Source: Bacteroidales bacterium (GTDB taxonomy: Bacteria; Bacteroidota; Bacteroidia; Bacteroidales; VadinHA17). From it: a stretch of 5,303 nt of DNA. Below the pieces are notes generated by a model. The model had not been told where the DNA came from and ran no database searches. It saw only the letters and a program-made list of their open reading frames with translations. The position numbers and the translations under genes are program-made. Positions 1 through 5,303 of the stretch are shown here, one piece after another. The DNA is taken from contig JAOZKQ010000160.1 in NCBI GenBank assembly GCA_029935275.1, forward strand, positions 1 through 5,303. Direction: 5' to 3'. Position 1 is the first letter of the stretch. Each line of letters begins with the position of its first letter.

Positions 1-1
1 A

Positions 2-121
2 ACAATAAAATTCCTGTTTAAGTCTTACTCCACAGAAAGTTCAAGTGATCCGAAAAAAATGAGGTGTAGCTATAATATACCCCTTAAATTGGACAATAAG
101 CAACAATATTCTATGAATTAA
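2..121 (+). CDS. Possible 3' end of a convergent gene, cut by the left edge
   Basis: This plus-strand frame is open from the window edge to a TAA at 119..121, giving 39 codons without a stop, while the other two plus frames meet a stop within about 20 bases. The peptide ends RCSYNIPLKLDNKQQYSMN and has an ordinary mix of polar and hydrophobic residues. I recognise no domain. If real, the gene would run towards the hydrolase at 153..2210 with 31 bases between the two stops, so the genes would be convergent. A frame this long can arise by chance in AT-rich DNA, and an ATG at 59..61 inside it could equally be a meaningless 20-codon ORF. It is listed only because the rest of the stretch 1..152 holds nothing else. 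Confidence 0.3.
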   Translation, partial: TIKFLFKSYSTESSSDPKKMRCSYNIPLKLDNKQQYSMN

Positions 122-152
122 ACAGGTAATAATACTATTTCTCAGGAACCTT

Positions 153-2210
153 TCATTTAATCACTACAAACCTGGAAGAGGATACTTTTTCCTTGCTTCC
201 AATTTTTAACATATAAATACCTGGCGGAAATGAGCCGGTATCAATAATGGTTTGATCAGATTTGATTAAATTTTGATAAATTAAGACACCTGAATAGGAA
301 TAAACAGAGATATCAGATAGTGCTGCCCTGAATTCACTGGTATCAATATATAAATTATCTTTTACCGGATTAGGATACACCTGGATATTGTCTTTTTGAA
401 CAAAATCGCTGATTTTTGTTGTTGTTTTAGCAATCCGTACATCAAGTACTTCTGAGGGAGAATTAAAACTTACACCTTCGATGGTTATGATACCATTATC
501 ATCTGATTGCACAGTGGTTTCCGATCCATTATGATCAACATAATAGTTTGTATTTTTTTCTACCTGGAATAACTGAAGGCCTTTAGGTGTGATATTTACA
601 GTTGCCGGATAAATTAAAAAATCGCCTTTTGTATAAACCCTTACAATCCATGAATCTTCTGTTTCCCTAACATTCGACCAATAAACCCCCCTGTTCATCC
701 AACCTGTAATATCCCCTTCTGTTTGCCCACCATTTCCAGGGCTCTTGTTATTGGAGAAATTACTAAATGCCGGATAACTGGCTCCAATCCTGAATTCAGG
801 AAGTTCTTCATACATATCAATGAAATCCTGGGGCAAATTAACATGCATATCATGATCCCCATCGTCCCAGTAACATGAATATCCTCTGTTTGTTTCATCA
901 AGGGCTTTATAAAACGACGGGTTATTGATCCATGGGATAGACAGATCATTTCTCCCATTACATAACATAAGAAATGGTAATTCACCGGAAAAATCCCTTA
1001 TGGTTTTCTCCTCATTCATAAAATCAATAAAAACCTCACCATCATCTGTCAGAATTGTATTATCTGCTTCGCGACCACAAATTCCATCGAGGCGATACAG
1101 ACTGCTCCGGCCATCCGACCCGGTTTTTTCTGTATAAGCTACAATTGGAACTTTGCTTTGTATGCGGGCGAATACACCCGGATGATGAAAACCAAGGGCA
1201 ATACCTCCTGCACCTCCCATAGAAGTTCCTTCAATATAAACCCGCTGGTTATCGGTTTCGTAATACTCCTGTACCCAATTTATCAGATATAATATAAAAT
1301 TCTCAGTATAATCAACCATAACTCCATCCTTGCTCAATTCCTCATCATAGATCTTGTTGTTACAACCATACCACCATGAATTAATGGCAGGCACATGATC
1401 ACGTTCGTCCCGGCTAAATAGCAAAGGCCTCCCAATCCAGATCCGGTCATATGGATAAATATCAATACTTACATCTGTTTCTACAACATAAAATTTTCTG
1501 GCCAAACCTTCTCTCCAACCCATTGTAGAATCCCCAAAAAACAGGAAATTTGAATTACTGCTGATCCCTGCATCACTACCCCTTCCGTGCAACTTAAAAA
1601 CAAGAGCCTTTCCTTTAGCAGTTCCTGGCAATGGTATATCGCCCTGAATTATTGGTAGTGGCATCATTACCTCCCTGGAAACCGGAGTCAAAAGTGAGTT
1701 TTGACCAGGAATAATACTATCAATATCATCTTTACCTGATGAGTAAGTAACAGCAAAATACATAGAACCAGGATCATCCGGCATTACAGTATGTACAAAT
1801 AAGCCTGAGGCAGGATCCAGAACTCCATTAGACAATTTAAAACCATGGGTTTTATCTTCAGGTTCCGTAGCTGAAAAAGAAGCCGGATTTTGCCACCAGT
1901 CACATGCACTGGAAGGCTCTATATGATGACCAACCAAAGTTGTTTGAGAGAGATTAGCATCATTTATTGGTCCATTGCTCAAATAAACATTAAAACGAGT
2001 ACTATCTGTTACATTCGCCTCATCCCAGGTCAGAAAAATCTGACCATTCTGGTATTCAGTTGATAATGATGTGATTATAGTCTGAGAATTAATCTGAAAC
2101 AGGTTTGCCAGAAATAATACAGAGAAGGCTAATAAAATTCTACAATTATACATTAAAGGTCCGGTATTTTTAAAATCAGGCTTATAAATATCTATCTGAA
2201 AAAGCCTCAT
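153..2210 (-). CDS. Secreted FN3-like/alpha-beta serine hydrolase with T9SS type A sorting domain
   Basis: A 685-residue exported enzyme. Residues 20-43 (MYNCRILLAFSVLFLANLFQ and following) form a signal-peptide core, probably cleaved near Q43. Residues 44-180 resemble a fibronectin type III domain (strand GQIFLTWDEA, late strand GSMYFAVTYSSG) with a Trp/Cys-containing insertion near 97-140. An alpha/beta hydrolase domain spans about 190-470: the HGRG at 208-211 is a likely oxyanion-hole loop, GTSMGG at 328-333 gives nucleophile Ser330 (GxSxG), Asp422 in GRNDLSIPW is the likely acid, and His453 or His456 in DGDHDMH the base. A beta-rich segment (about 495-592) follows. Residues 609-685 are a T9SS type A sorting domain (VYPNPVKDNLYID, GIYMLKI, final RFVVIK), so the mature protein should cross the outer membrane and be anchored or released. 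The substrate is unknown; a polysaccharide or polyester acyl esterase or an S9-type peptidase is possible. The start at 2210 follows a good -7 box and an A/T-rich leader; Met20 at 2153 is an alternative that gives a more typical signal peptide. Confidence 0.9.
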   Translation of the reverse strand: MRLFQIDIYKPDFKNTGPLMYNCRILLAFSVLFLANLFQINSQTIITSLSTEYQNGQIFLTWDEANVTDSTRFNVYLSNGPINDANLSQTTLVGHHIEPSSACDWWQNPASFSATEPEDKTHGFKLSNGVLDPASGLFVHTVMPDDPGSMYFAVTYSSGKDDIDSIIPGQNSLLTPVSREVMMPLPIIQGDIPLPGTAKGKALVFKLHGRGSDAGISSNSNFLFFGDSTMGWREGLARKFYVVETDVSIDIYPYDRIWIGRPLLFSRDERDHVPAINSWWYGCNNKIYDEELSKDGVMVDYTENFILYLINWVQEYYETDNQRVYIEGTSMGGAGGIALGFHHPGVFARIQSKVPIVAYTEKTGSDGRSSLYRLDGICGREADNTILTDDGEVFIDFMNEEKTIRDFSGELPFLMLCNGRNDLSIPWINNPSFYKALDETNRGYSCYWDDGDHDMHVNLPQDFIDMYEELPEFRIGASYPAFSNFSNNKSPGNGGQTEGDITGWMNRGVYWSNVRETEDSWIVRVYTKGDFLIYPATVNITPKGLQLFQVEKNTNYYVDHNGSETTVQSDDNGIITIEGVSFNSPSEVLDVRIAKTTTKISDFVQKDNIQVYPNPVKDNLYIDTSEFRAALSDISVYSYSGVLIYQNLIKSDQTIIDTGSFPPGIYMLKIGSKEKVSSSRFVVIK

Positions 2211-2229
2211 TTTTATTTAAACAGAACCA

Positions 2230-2237
2230 CAAAGGTA
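2230..2237 (-). promoter_or_regulatory. Candidate -7 promoter box for the hydrolase gene
   Basis: On the minus strand this reads TACCTTTG, a full match to the Bacteroidota housekeeping sigma -7 consensus TAnnTTTG. It ends 19 bases before the ATG at 2210, predicting a very short leader. I see no clear TTTG -33 element 19-21 bases upstream, only a T-rich tract. Such a short leader favours the start at 2210 over Met20. It also suggests that the hydrolase is transcribed separately from the membrane-protein cluster upstream. Confidence 0.5.
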
Positions 2238-2307
2238 ATAAAAAATTACATAGGATAGGTCAGACAAGAATAATCACTTTTTGCCCAAACTGATCTGAGC
2301 CTACATA

Positions 2308-2342
2308 AATCCGACACTAAGCACCTTGAATTACATCGGATT
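2308..2342 (-). repeat. Intergenic inverted repeat, possible transcript hairpin or weak terminator
   Basis: On the minus strand AATCCGA (2342..2336) is matched by TCGGATT (2314..2308), a perfect 7-bp stem around a 21-base loop. Three further G-T wobble pairs can close inside it. It lies about 43 bases after the stop of the 276-residue membrane protein and about 70 bases before the hydrolase promoter box, where an operon terminator would be expected. The run after the stem is only TTTAT-like, so it is not a strong intrinsic terminator. The remainder of the 174-base gap 2211..2384 shows no ORF or RNA that I can support. Confidence 0.3.
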
Positions 2343-2384
2343 ACACACGCCTTCTATATCAAAACACATACATTACAAGCATCC

Positions 2385-3215
2385 TTAAGTTTCAACATGA
2401 ACATTTGAAGTATTTTGAGGAGAATACATCCGACTTTTGTTTAACTCAAGTCTTGCTTTTTTGGAAACAAACGTTAATAATCGATAAAACAGGTAAACTG
2501 TTAAAGGATAAGAAACATAATATATATGTAAAACCAGGGTACCGTGGATAAGGCCAAAGGCCAGAGGCTTTCCGTTGGATAGGCTATCTTCCCTGATATG
2601 AAGAATATAATAAGCCAGATACTCAATCAAAAAAAGAACTAAATAATAAATACTCAAAATTGTCAATATCCGAAAATAAGGATTATCAATCCGTATTTCA
2701 AGTCTTCTGGAACCCTCAAAAAATATAATACCCCCAAGCGTCCAAAGGGAAAAAGCCCAGATATTTAAGCCCTGTGTATTTAGATTGACATTATAATGGT
2801 ATTGATAAAATCCTACCCATAAAAAAGAAAATGTTAGCGTTGAGAATAAAGCTAATAACCTCTTGTAAAAAACTGAGCCAGGAACAAACCTATTACCTGT
2901 TAAAAAATAAAATGAAATAGCAGCTCCTGAATAACAAACAACTATATTAGAAACATAAGCTTTGATGGAATCTTGATTAAAAACATTAAATAAGGAATCT
3001 AAAATCAAGTATCTAATAATACCAAACAACAAAACAATTAAACTGAACCACAACCATTTTTGTTTTGATTTAGCAATTGTCAAAACCAGAAAAAGTATAA
3101 AACCAATCCAGAAAAAGACAAAAGAGCCTAAATCAAAAAGAAAGAGGTCGCTCTCTATTATTTTTGTATAAAGCCATTCGGTGTGTTTTTGAAGTAACAA
3201 AATTCCTTCCCTCAT
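2385..3215 (-). CDS. Polytopic membrane protein of unknown function, about seven helices
   Basis: A 276-residue integral membrane protein that I do not recognise. Hydrophobic segments lie near residues 28-48, 54-74, 87-106, 118-138, 150-167, 181-204 and 219-248, giving about seven transmembrane helices. The C-terminal tail (about 250-276) is polar and basic at its start (SKKARLELNKSR), which suggests it lies in the cytoplasm. Polar or aromatic residues near membrane positions include VVCYSG (92-97), the GFYQYHYN stretch (135-142), FEGSRRLEIR (166-175) and GLIHGTLVLHIYY (221-233); the two histidines in the last could be functional, but no known active-site signature is evident. The start is fixed by an ATGA overlap with the stop of the gene before it, so the two are probably translationally coupled and made in matched amounts. 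It is the last gene of the putative lipoprotein-membrane protein operon. An exosortase was considered because of the Cys-x-Ser-Gly, but the later Arg and His motifs are not in place. Confidence 0.85.
   Translation of the reverse strand: MREGILLLQKHTEWLYTKIIESDLFLFDLGSFVFFWIGFILFLVLTIAKSKQKWLWFSLIVLLFGIIRYLILDSLFNVFNQDSIKAYVSNIVVCYSGAAISFYFLTGNRFVPGSVFYKRLLALFSTLTFSFLWVGFYQYHYNVNLNTQGLNIWAFSLWTLGGIIFFEGSRRLEIRIDNPYFRILTILSIYYLVLFLIEYLAYYILHIREDSLSNGKPLAFGLIHGTLVLHIYYVSYPLTVYLFYRLLTFVSKKARLELNKSRMYSPQNTSNVHVET
3212..3215 (-). promoter_or_regulatory. ATGA stop/start overlap coupling two membrane-protein genes
   Basis: On the minus strand the bases at 3215..3212 read ATGA: ATG starts the 276-residue protein and TGA ends the 161-residue protein. 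This arrangement usually means termination-reinitiation by the same ribosome. No Shine-Dalgarno sequence precedes it, so coupling is the likely way the downstream gene is translated. Confidence 0.8.
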
Positions 3216-3697
3216 TTAACATCCTTTGAAATTTGCATTCTCTTTTTTCCAGCCCTAAACAATAAAATACGGAAAGAAATAATATATATAACTAAAAATA
3301 AAAAAGAATGGATTATCATCATGTATATAAATCCTAAACCAAAGGTAAAAAACATGGAAACTACCAAAAAAAGGAAATCTAAATAAGTCGAAATAAAGAA
3401 AGCCTTTAACCTCAGGGAATTATTCCGGGTATTTTCCTCTTGTTCCCTGGAAAATGCTATAAAAAACAGGCCAAACAATATGAGCAGCCCGGCAATTTCT
3501 TCCAGTAACTGATTTTCAATGATCTTAAAATAAAAAGGCTCAAGGTACAATGAAAAGAAGGCAAATACTTTTTGATGAAGAAACTCAGGTTTAAAACCAA
3601 TATTGAACCTCAGTAAACCCAAAACCAAACCTATTCCAATGAGGATAAAACCAAAAGACCTAAATCTATGGGGCAACAAGAAAGGATTTTCCCTCAT
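3212..3697 (-). CDS. Small four-helix membrane protein of unknown function
   Basis: A 161-residue inner-membrane protein. Hydrophobic stretches lie at about 14-30, 65-83, 99-119 and 122-146. The segment 31-64 between the first two is amphipathic and aromatic (KVFAFFSLYLEPFYFKII). A charged loop SREQEENTRNN (83-93) separates the second and third helices, and the C-terminus is basic (RAGKKRMQISK). The pattern LLPHRFRSFG, one helix, then EEIAGLLILFGLFFIAFS is reminiscent of small uncharacterised membrane proteins I associate with Bacteroidota, but I cannot attach a function. It starts 18 bases after the lipoprotein stop, with no promoter box between, and overlaps the next gene by four bases, so it is the middle gene of a three-gene unit. 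It has no catalytic motif, and a partner or scaffold role for the larger membrane protein would be inference. Confidence 0.83.
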   Translation of the reverse strand: MRENPFLLPHRFRSFGFILIGIGLVLGLLRFNIGFKPEFLHQKVFAFFSLYLEPFYFKIIENQLLEEIAGLLILFGLFFIAFSREQEENTRNNSLRLKAFFISTYLDFLFLVVSMFFTFGLGFIYMMIIHSFLFLVIYIISFRILLFRAGKKRMQISKDVK

Positions 3698-3715
3698 TGG
3701 GTAAGGTTAATAGAG

Positions 3716-4375
3716 CTAATATGAGGAGGAATTAAAGAAAAACTTCACCCTTGTGCCATCTTCCATAACAACCTCAATACCTACCAGCCCATATTTATGA
3801 TTGGCATTATAAACCAATTTATCAACTCCAGGAATTCTCGAATCCTGTTCTACTGTGACTGTTTTAAGGTATAGCCATTGACCACCGACCCATTCAAAAT
3901 CATCAGTTGTAGAATGTTTAGTTACAGTTCTGGTGATTGTTTTTCCATCAGTCTTATTTAGTATATATTGATCTCCAACTTTGGCATCATATTTAGCTAT
4001 TACAAAAGGAGATTTATCCAGATTTGTATAGTCTAAAACCCCTTCTGTACTGTTTTTATATTTTAATTCAATATCCAGGTTCCCATCAGCATCTTTCATG
4101 CTTGAAGTTACCAAACTAGCAAAGGGCAAATCATTCGGGATTTTTGATTTAATACGGACGGTTGTAATTCCATCTTCATTCTTCACAACACTAATTTGTG
4201 CATTAGTAGTCTGTCTTGTTCCATTAATAAAAGTAGAACTATAAATCGCATTACCCACCTCATTCATAGGAAGATTTGTACTTCCACCCAGAGTAGTAGA
4301 AAACTTTTCAGAACCACTTTTTTCACAGGAAAGAAAAAGGATTATACTTATAAATAATAATATTGCTTTTCTCAT
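3716..4375 (-). CDS. Lipoprotein of unknown function
   Basis: A 219-residue protein with a lipoprotein signal peptide: MRKAILLFISIILFLSC places the lipid-modified cysteine at residue 17, preceded by FLS as a permissive Bacteroidota lipobox. The mature part, about 200 residues, is rich in Thr, Ser, Asn, Lys and alternating hydrophobic residues, consistent with an all-beta fold and no further membrane helix. A short segment HKYGLVGIEVVMEDGTRVKF (193-212) closes the domain. Mature Cys is followed by EKSGSE; this does not clearly match the acidic surface-export signals described for some Bacteroidota, so the final location (periplasmic face or cell surface) is open. No catalytic motif is visible; a binding or structural role is possible. 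It is the first gene of the cluster, with a candidate promoter box 37 bases upstream and two membrane-protein genes close behind, so it probably works with them at the envelope. Confidence 0.87.
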   Translation of the reverse strand: MRKAILLFISIILFLSCEKSGSEKFSTTLGGSTNLPMNEVGNAIYSSTFINGTRQTTNAQISVVKNEDGITTVRIKSKIPNDLPFASLVTSSMKDADGNLDIELKYKNSTEGVLDYTNLDKSPFVIAKYDAKVGDQYILNKTDGKTITRTVTKHSTTDDFEWVGGQWLYLKTVTVEQDSRIPGVDKLVYNANHKYGLVGIEVVMEDGTRVKFFFNSSSY

Positions 4376-4412
4376 TTTTAAAAGGTTTTTGGTTGGTTAG
4401 TTTGTAATAAAA

Positions 4413-4420
4413 CAAATATA
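4413..4420 (-). promoter_or_regulatory. Candidate -7 promoter box for the lipoprotein/membrane cluster
   Basis: The minus strand reads TATATTTG here, a full match to TAnnTTTG, ending 37 bases before the lipoprotein ATG at 4375. This predicts a leader of roughly 30 bases (A/C-rich, no Shine-Dalgarno). The expected -33 TTTG is not evident; the best local sequence is TTTTCG, closer than the usual spacing. The box lies in the 96-base gap 4376..4471 after the DUF2238 gene, in which I see no convincing terminator hairpin. Confidence 0.5.
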
Positions 4421-4471
4421 CAGTTTTTAACGAAAATGTTATTGCATTTGTTTCATTTATAATCATTCTTT

Positions 4472-5095
4472 TCAACTCCCTTTTGTGCCAGCCAGATTTG
4501 CCAACTGTTTATCATGGAGACTTCCAAGCAAGGTAAGTGCTATTATTGCACCAATCAACGCTAATGCCATATCTGTTTGAGTATCCCATAAATACCCTTG
4601 TGTACCGAGGGATACCTCAGCAGGTTTTCCGGAAAATATAGCAACAACACTTTCAATTAATTCATACAATGCACTTAGGGCTAAACAAATACAGACAATT
4701 ATAAAATTCATCCATTTAGATGAAGAAATAATTTCTTTTCTAATAAAAATCTCCCTTGCGATGATTGCCGGAACAAATCCTTGTAAAAAATGTCCCACTT
4801 TATCATAATTATTACGTTCAAATCCAAAAAACGGCTTGATTGTATCAAAAAATGGAACTTCAGTATATGAATAATGGCTGCCAACCATGATTATAATACT
4901 ATAAAAAAGGATAAGGAAGTAGAGAAGAGGTGTGAGTGGAAATCTTTTTAATGTGATTAGCAGCACTAAGAAACCAATTATTACAGGGATCATTTGCAAG
5001 AACCATAAAACATAGTCTTTAGGCCCAATAGCAGACCAAATCAAAATTGAAAAAAATATTATCAGCCAAATCGATTTCTTCAATATTGTAATCAT
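4472..5095 (-). CDS. yjdF: DUF2238 (YjdF-type) integral membrane protein
   Basis: A 207-residue protein of full family length. The DUF2238 signatures are clear: HYSYTEVP (74-81), RNNYDKVGHFLQGFVPA (94-110) followed by AREI (113-116), ALSALYELIE (139-148), and LGTQGYLWDTQTDM (163-176). Hydrophobic helices lie at about 9-23, 28-48, 54-72, 104-118, 128-150 and 174-191, so it sits in the inner membrane with the conserved His, Glu, Asp and Trp residues near helix ends. The family includes Escherichia coli YjdF; its biochemical role is not established, although the conserved polar residues inside or next to the membrane hint at a transport or enzymatic job (inference). The family's frequent GTQGDxWDTQWDM segment appears here with Tyr-Leu after GTQG and Thr in place of the second Trp. 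The gene begins 23 bases after the stop of the partial gene upstream, with no promoter box between, so the two may be co-transcribed. Confidence 0.9.
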   Translation of the reverse strand: MITILKKSIWLIIFFSILIWSAIGPKDYVLWFLQMIPVIIGFLVLLITLKRFPLTPLLYFLILFYSIIIMVGSHYSYTEVPFFDTIKPFFGFERNNYDKVGHFLQGFVPAIIAREIFIRKEIISSSKWMNFIIVCICLALSALYELIESVVAIFSGKPAEVSLGTQGYLWDTQTDMALALIGAIIALTLLGSLHDKQLANLAGTKGS

Positions 5096-5118
5096 AATAA
5101 AACAGACTTAATTAAGAA

Positions 5119-5301
5119 TCACAAACCGGAGAGATTTCCGCCAGGCATAAGTATTTCAAAAGCAGTATTTTCCCACACATGAACATAATTATTACTTTTA
5201 AGAAATTCATTTAGCACAAGTCCATGTTCCCTGTACTTTATGGATGAATTTATATACTCAGTATAATCAGGTATTGAATTGTAGGGCCAGTTTGTTGCTC
5301 C
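5119..5301 (-). CDS. C-terminal end of an unrecognised gene, cut by the right edge
   Basis: A minus-strand frame enters from the right edge and stays open for 60 codons to a TGA at 5121..5119, while the other two minus frames hit stops. The visible peptide begins GATNWPYNSIPDYTEYINSS, passes through YREHGLVLNEFLKSNNYVHVWENTAF and ends EILMPGGNLSGL. It looks soluble and mixed alpha/beta, with no membrane segment or T9SS tail. I recognise no family from this fragment. Its stop lies 23 bases before the ATG of the DUF2238 protein, in the same direction, so it is probably the upstream partner in a transcription unit. Confidence 0.7.
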   Translation of the reverse strand, partial: GATNWPYNSIPDYTEYINSSIKYREHGLVLNEFLKSNNYVHVWENTAFEILMPGGNLSGL

Positions 5302-5303
5302 CA

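Noticed and set aside
13..126. 9-bp inverted repeat CCTGTTTAA (13..21) and TTAAACAGG (118..126)
   Set aside because: The arms are 96 bases apart, do not extend, and have no element between them that looks mobile; chance is likely in AT-rich DNA.
695..985. Minus-strand open frame of 96 codons
   Set aside because: It lies wholly inside the hydrolase gene in another frame, has no membrane, signal or domain pattern, and the hydrolase frame there contains conserved hydrolase sequence.
925..1137. Plus-strand open frame of 70 codons
   Set aside because: It is antisense to the hydrolase catalytic region, with no sign of independent coding or a promoter.
2466..2970. Exosortase-like reading of the 276-residue membrane protein because of VVCYSG
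   Set aside because: The exosortase family needs the Cys in a CSG-type motif plus later conserved Arg and His at helix ends; the spacing and the later residues do not fit.
4428..4456. AAATG/CATTT pairing on the minus strand after the DUF2238 gene as a terminator
   Set aside because: Only five A/T-rich base pairs, interrupted beyond that, with no following T run.
5107..5116. 10-bp palindrome CTTAATTAAG between the partial gene and the DUF2238 gene
   Set aside because: A simple A/T palindrome without loop or T tail; too short and low in complexity to call an operator or terminator.

Overview
The window reads as chromosomal DNA from a member of the Bacteroidota. Three observations support this: a long secreted protein ending in a recognisable type IX secretion (T9SS) type A sorting domain; two intergenic matches to the Bacteroidota -7 promoter consensus TAnnTTTG, each a short distance upstream of a start codon; and AT-rich starts without Shine-Dalgarno sequences. 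I cannot place it more finely with confidence. The protein style would fit a marine or sediment Bacteroidales/Marinilabiliales-type genome, but that is inference.

All five complete genes, and a sixth cut by the right edge, lie on the minus strand, so transcription runs from right to left. From the right: the last 60 codons of an unrecognised gene (5119..5301) are followed after 23 bases by a DUF2238/YjdF-family membrane protein (4472..5095). A 96-base gap with a strong -7 box leads into a tight three-gene cluster: a lipoprotein of unknown function (3716..4375), a small four-helix membrane protein (3212..3697) and a roughly seven-helix membrane protein (2385..3215). The first two are 18 bases apart and the last two share an ATGA stop/start overlap. 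A 174-base gap then holds an inverted repeat and a second -7 box. It precedes a 685-residue secreted alpha/beta hydrolase with an N-terminal fibronectin-III-like domain and a T9SS tail (153..2210). At the left edge a plus-strand frame is open from the edge to a stop at 119..121 and may be the tail of a convergent gene.

Functionally, the hydrolase is an exported or surface-anchored serine esterase/peptidase-type enzyme with unknown substrate. The three-gene cluster looks like one transcription unit making an envelope lipoprotein plus two inner-membrane proteins. None has a function I recognise, which makes it the best candidate here for something undescribed. There is no RNA gene, mobile element, CRISPR array or recognisable defence gene in the window.
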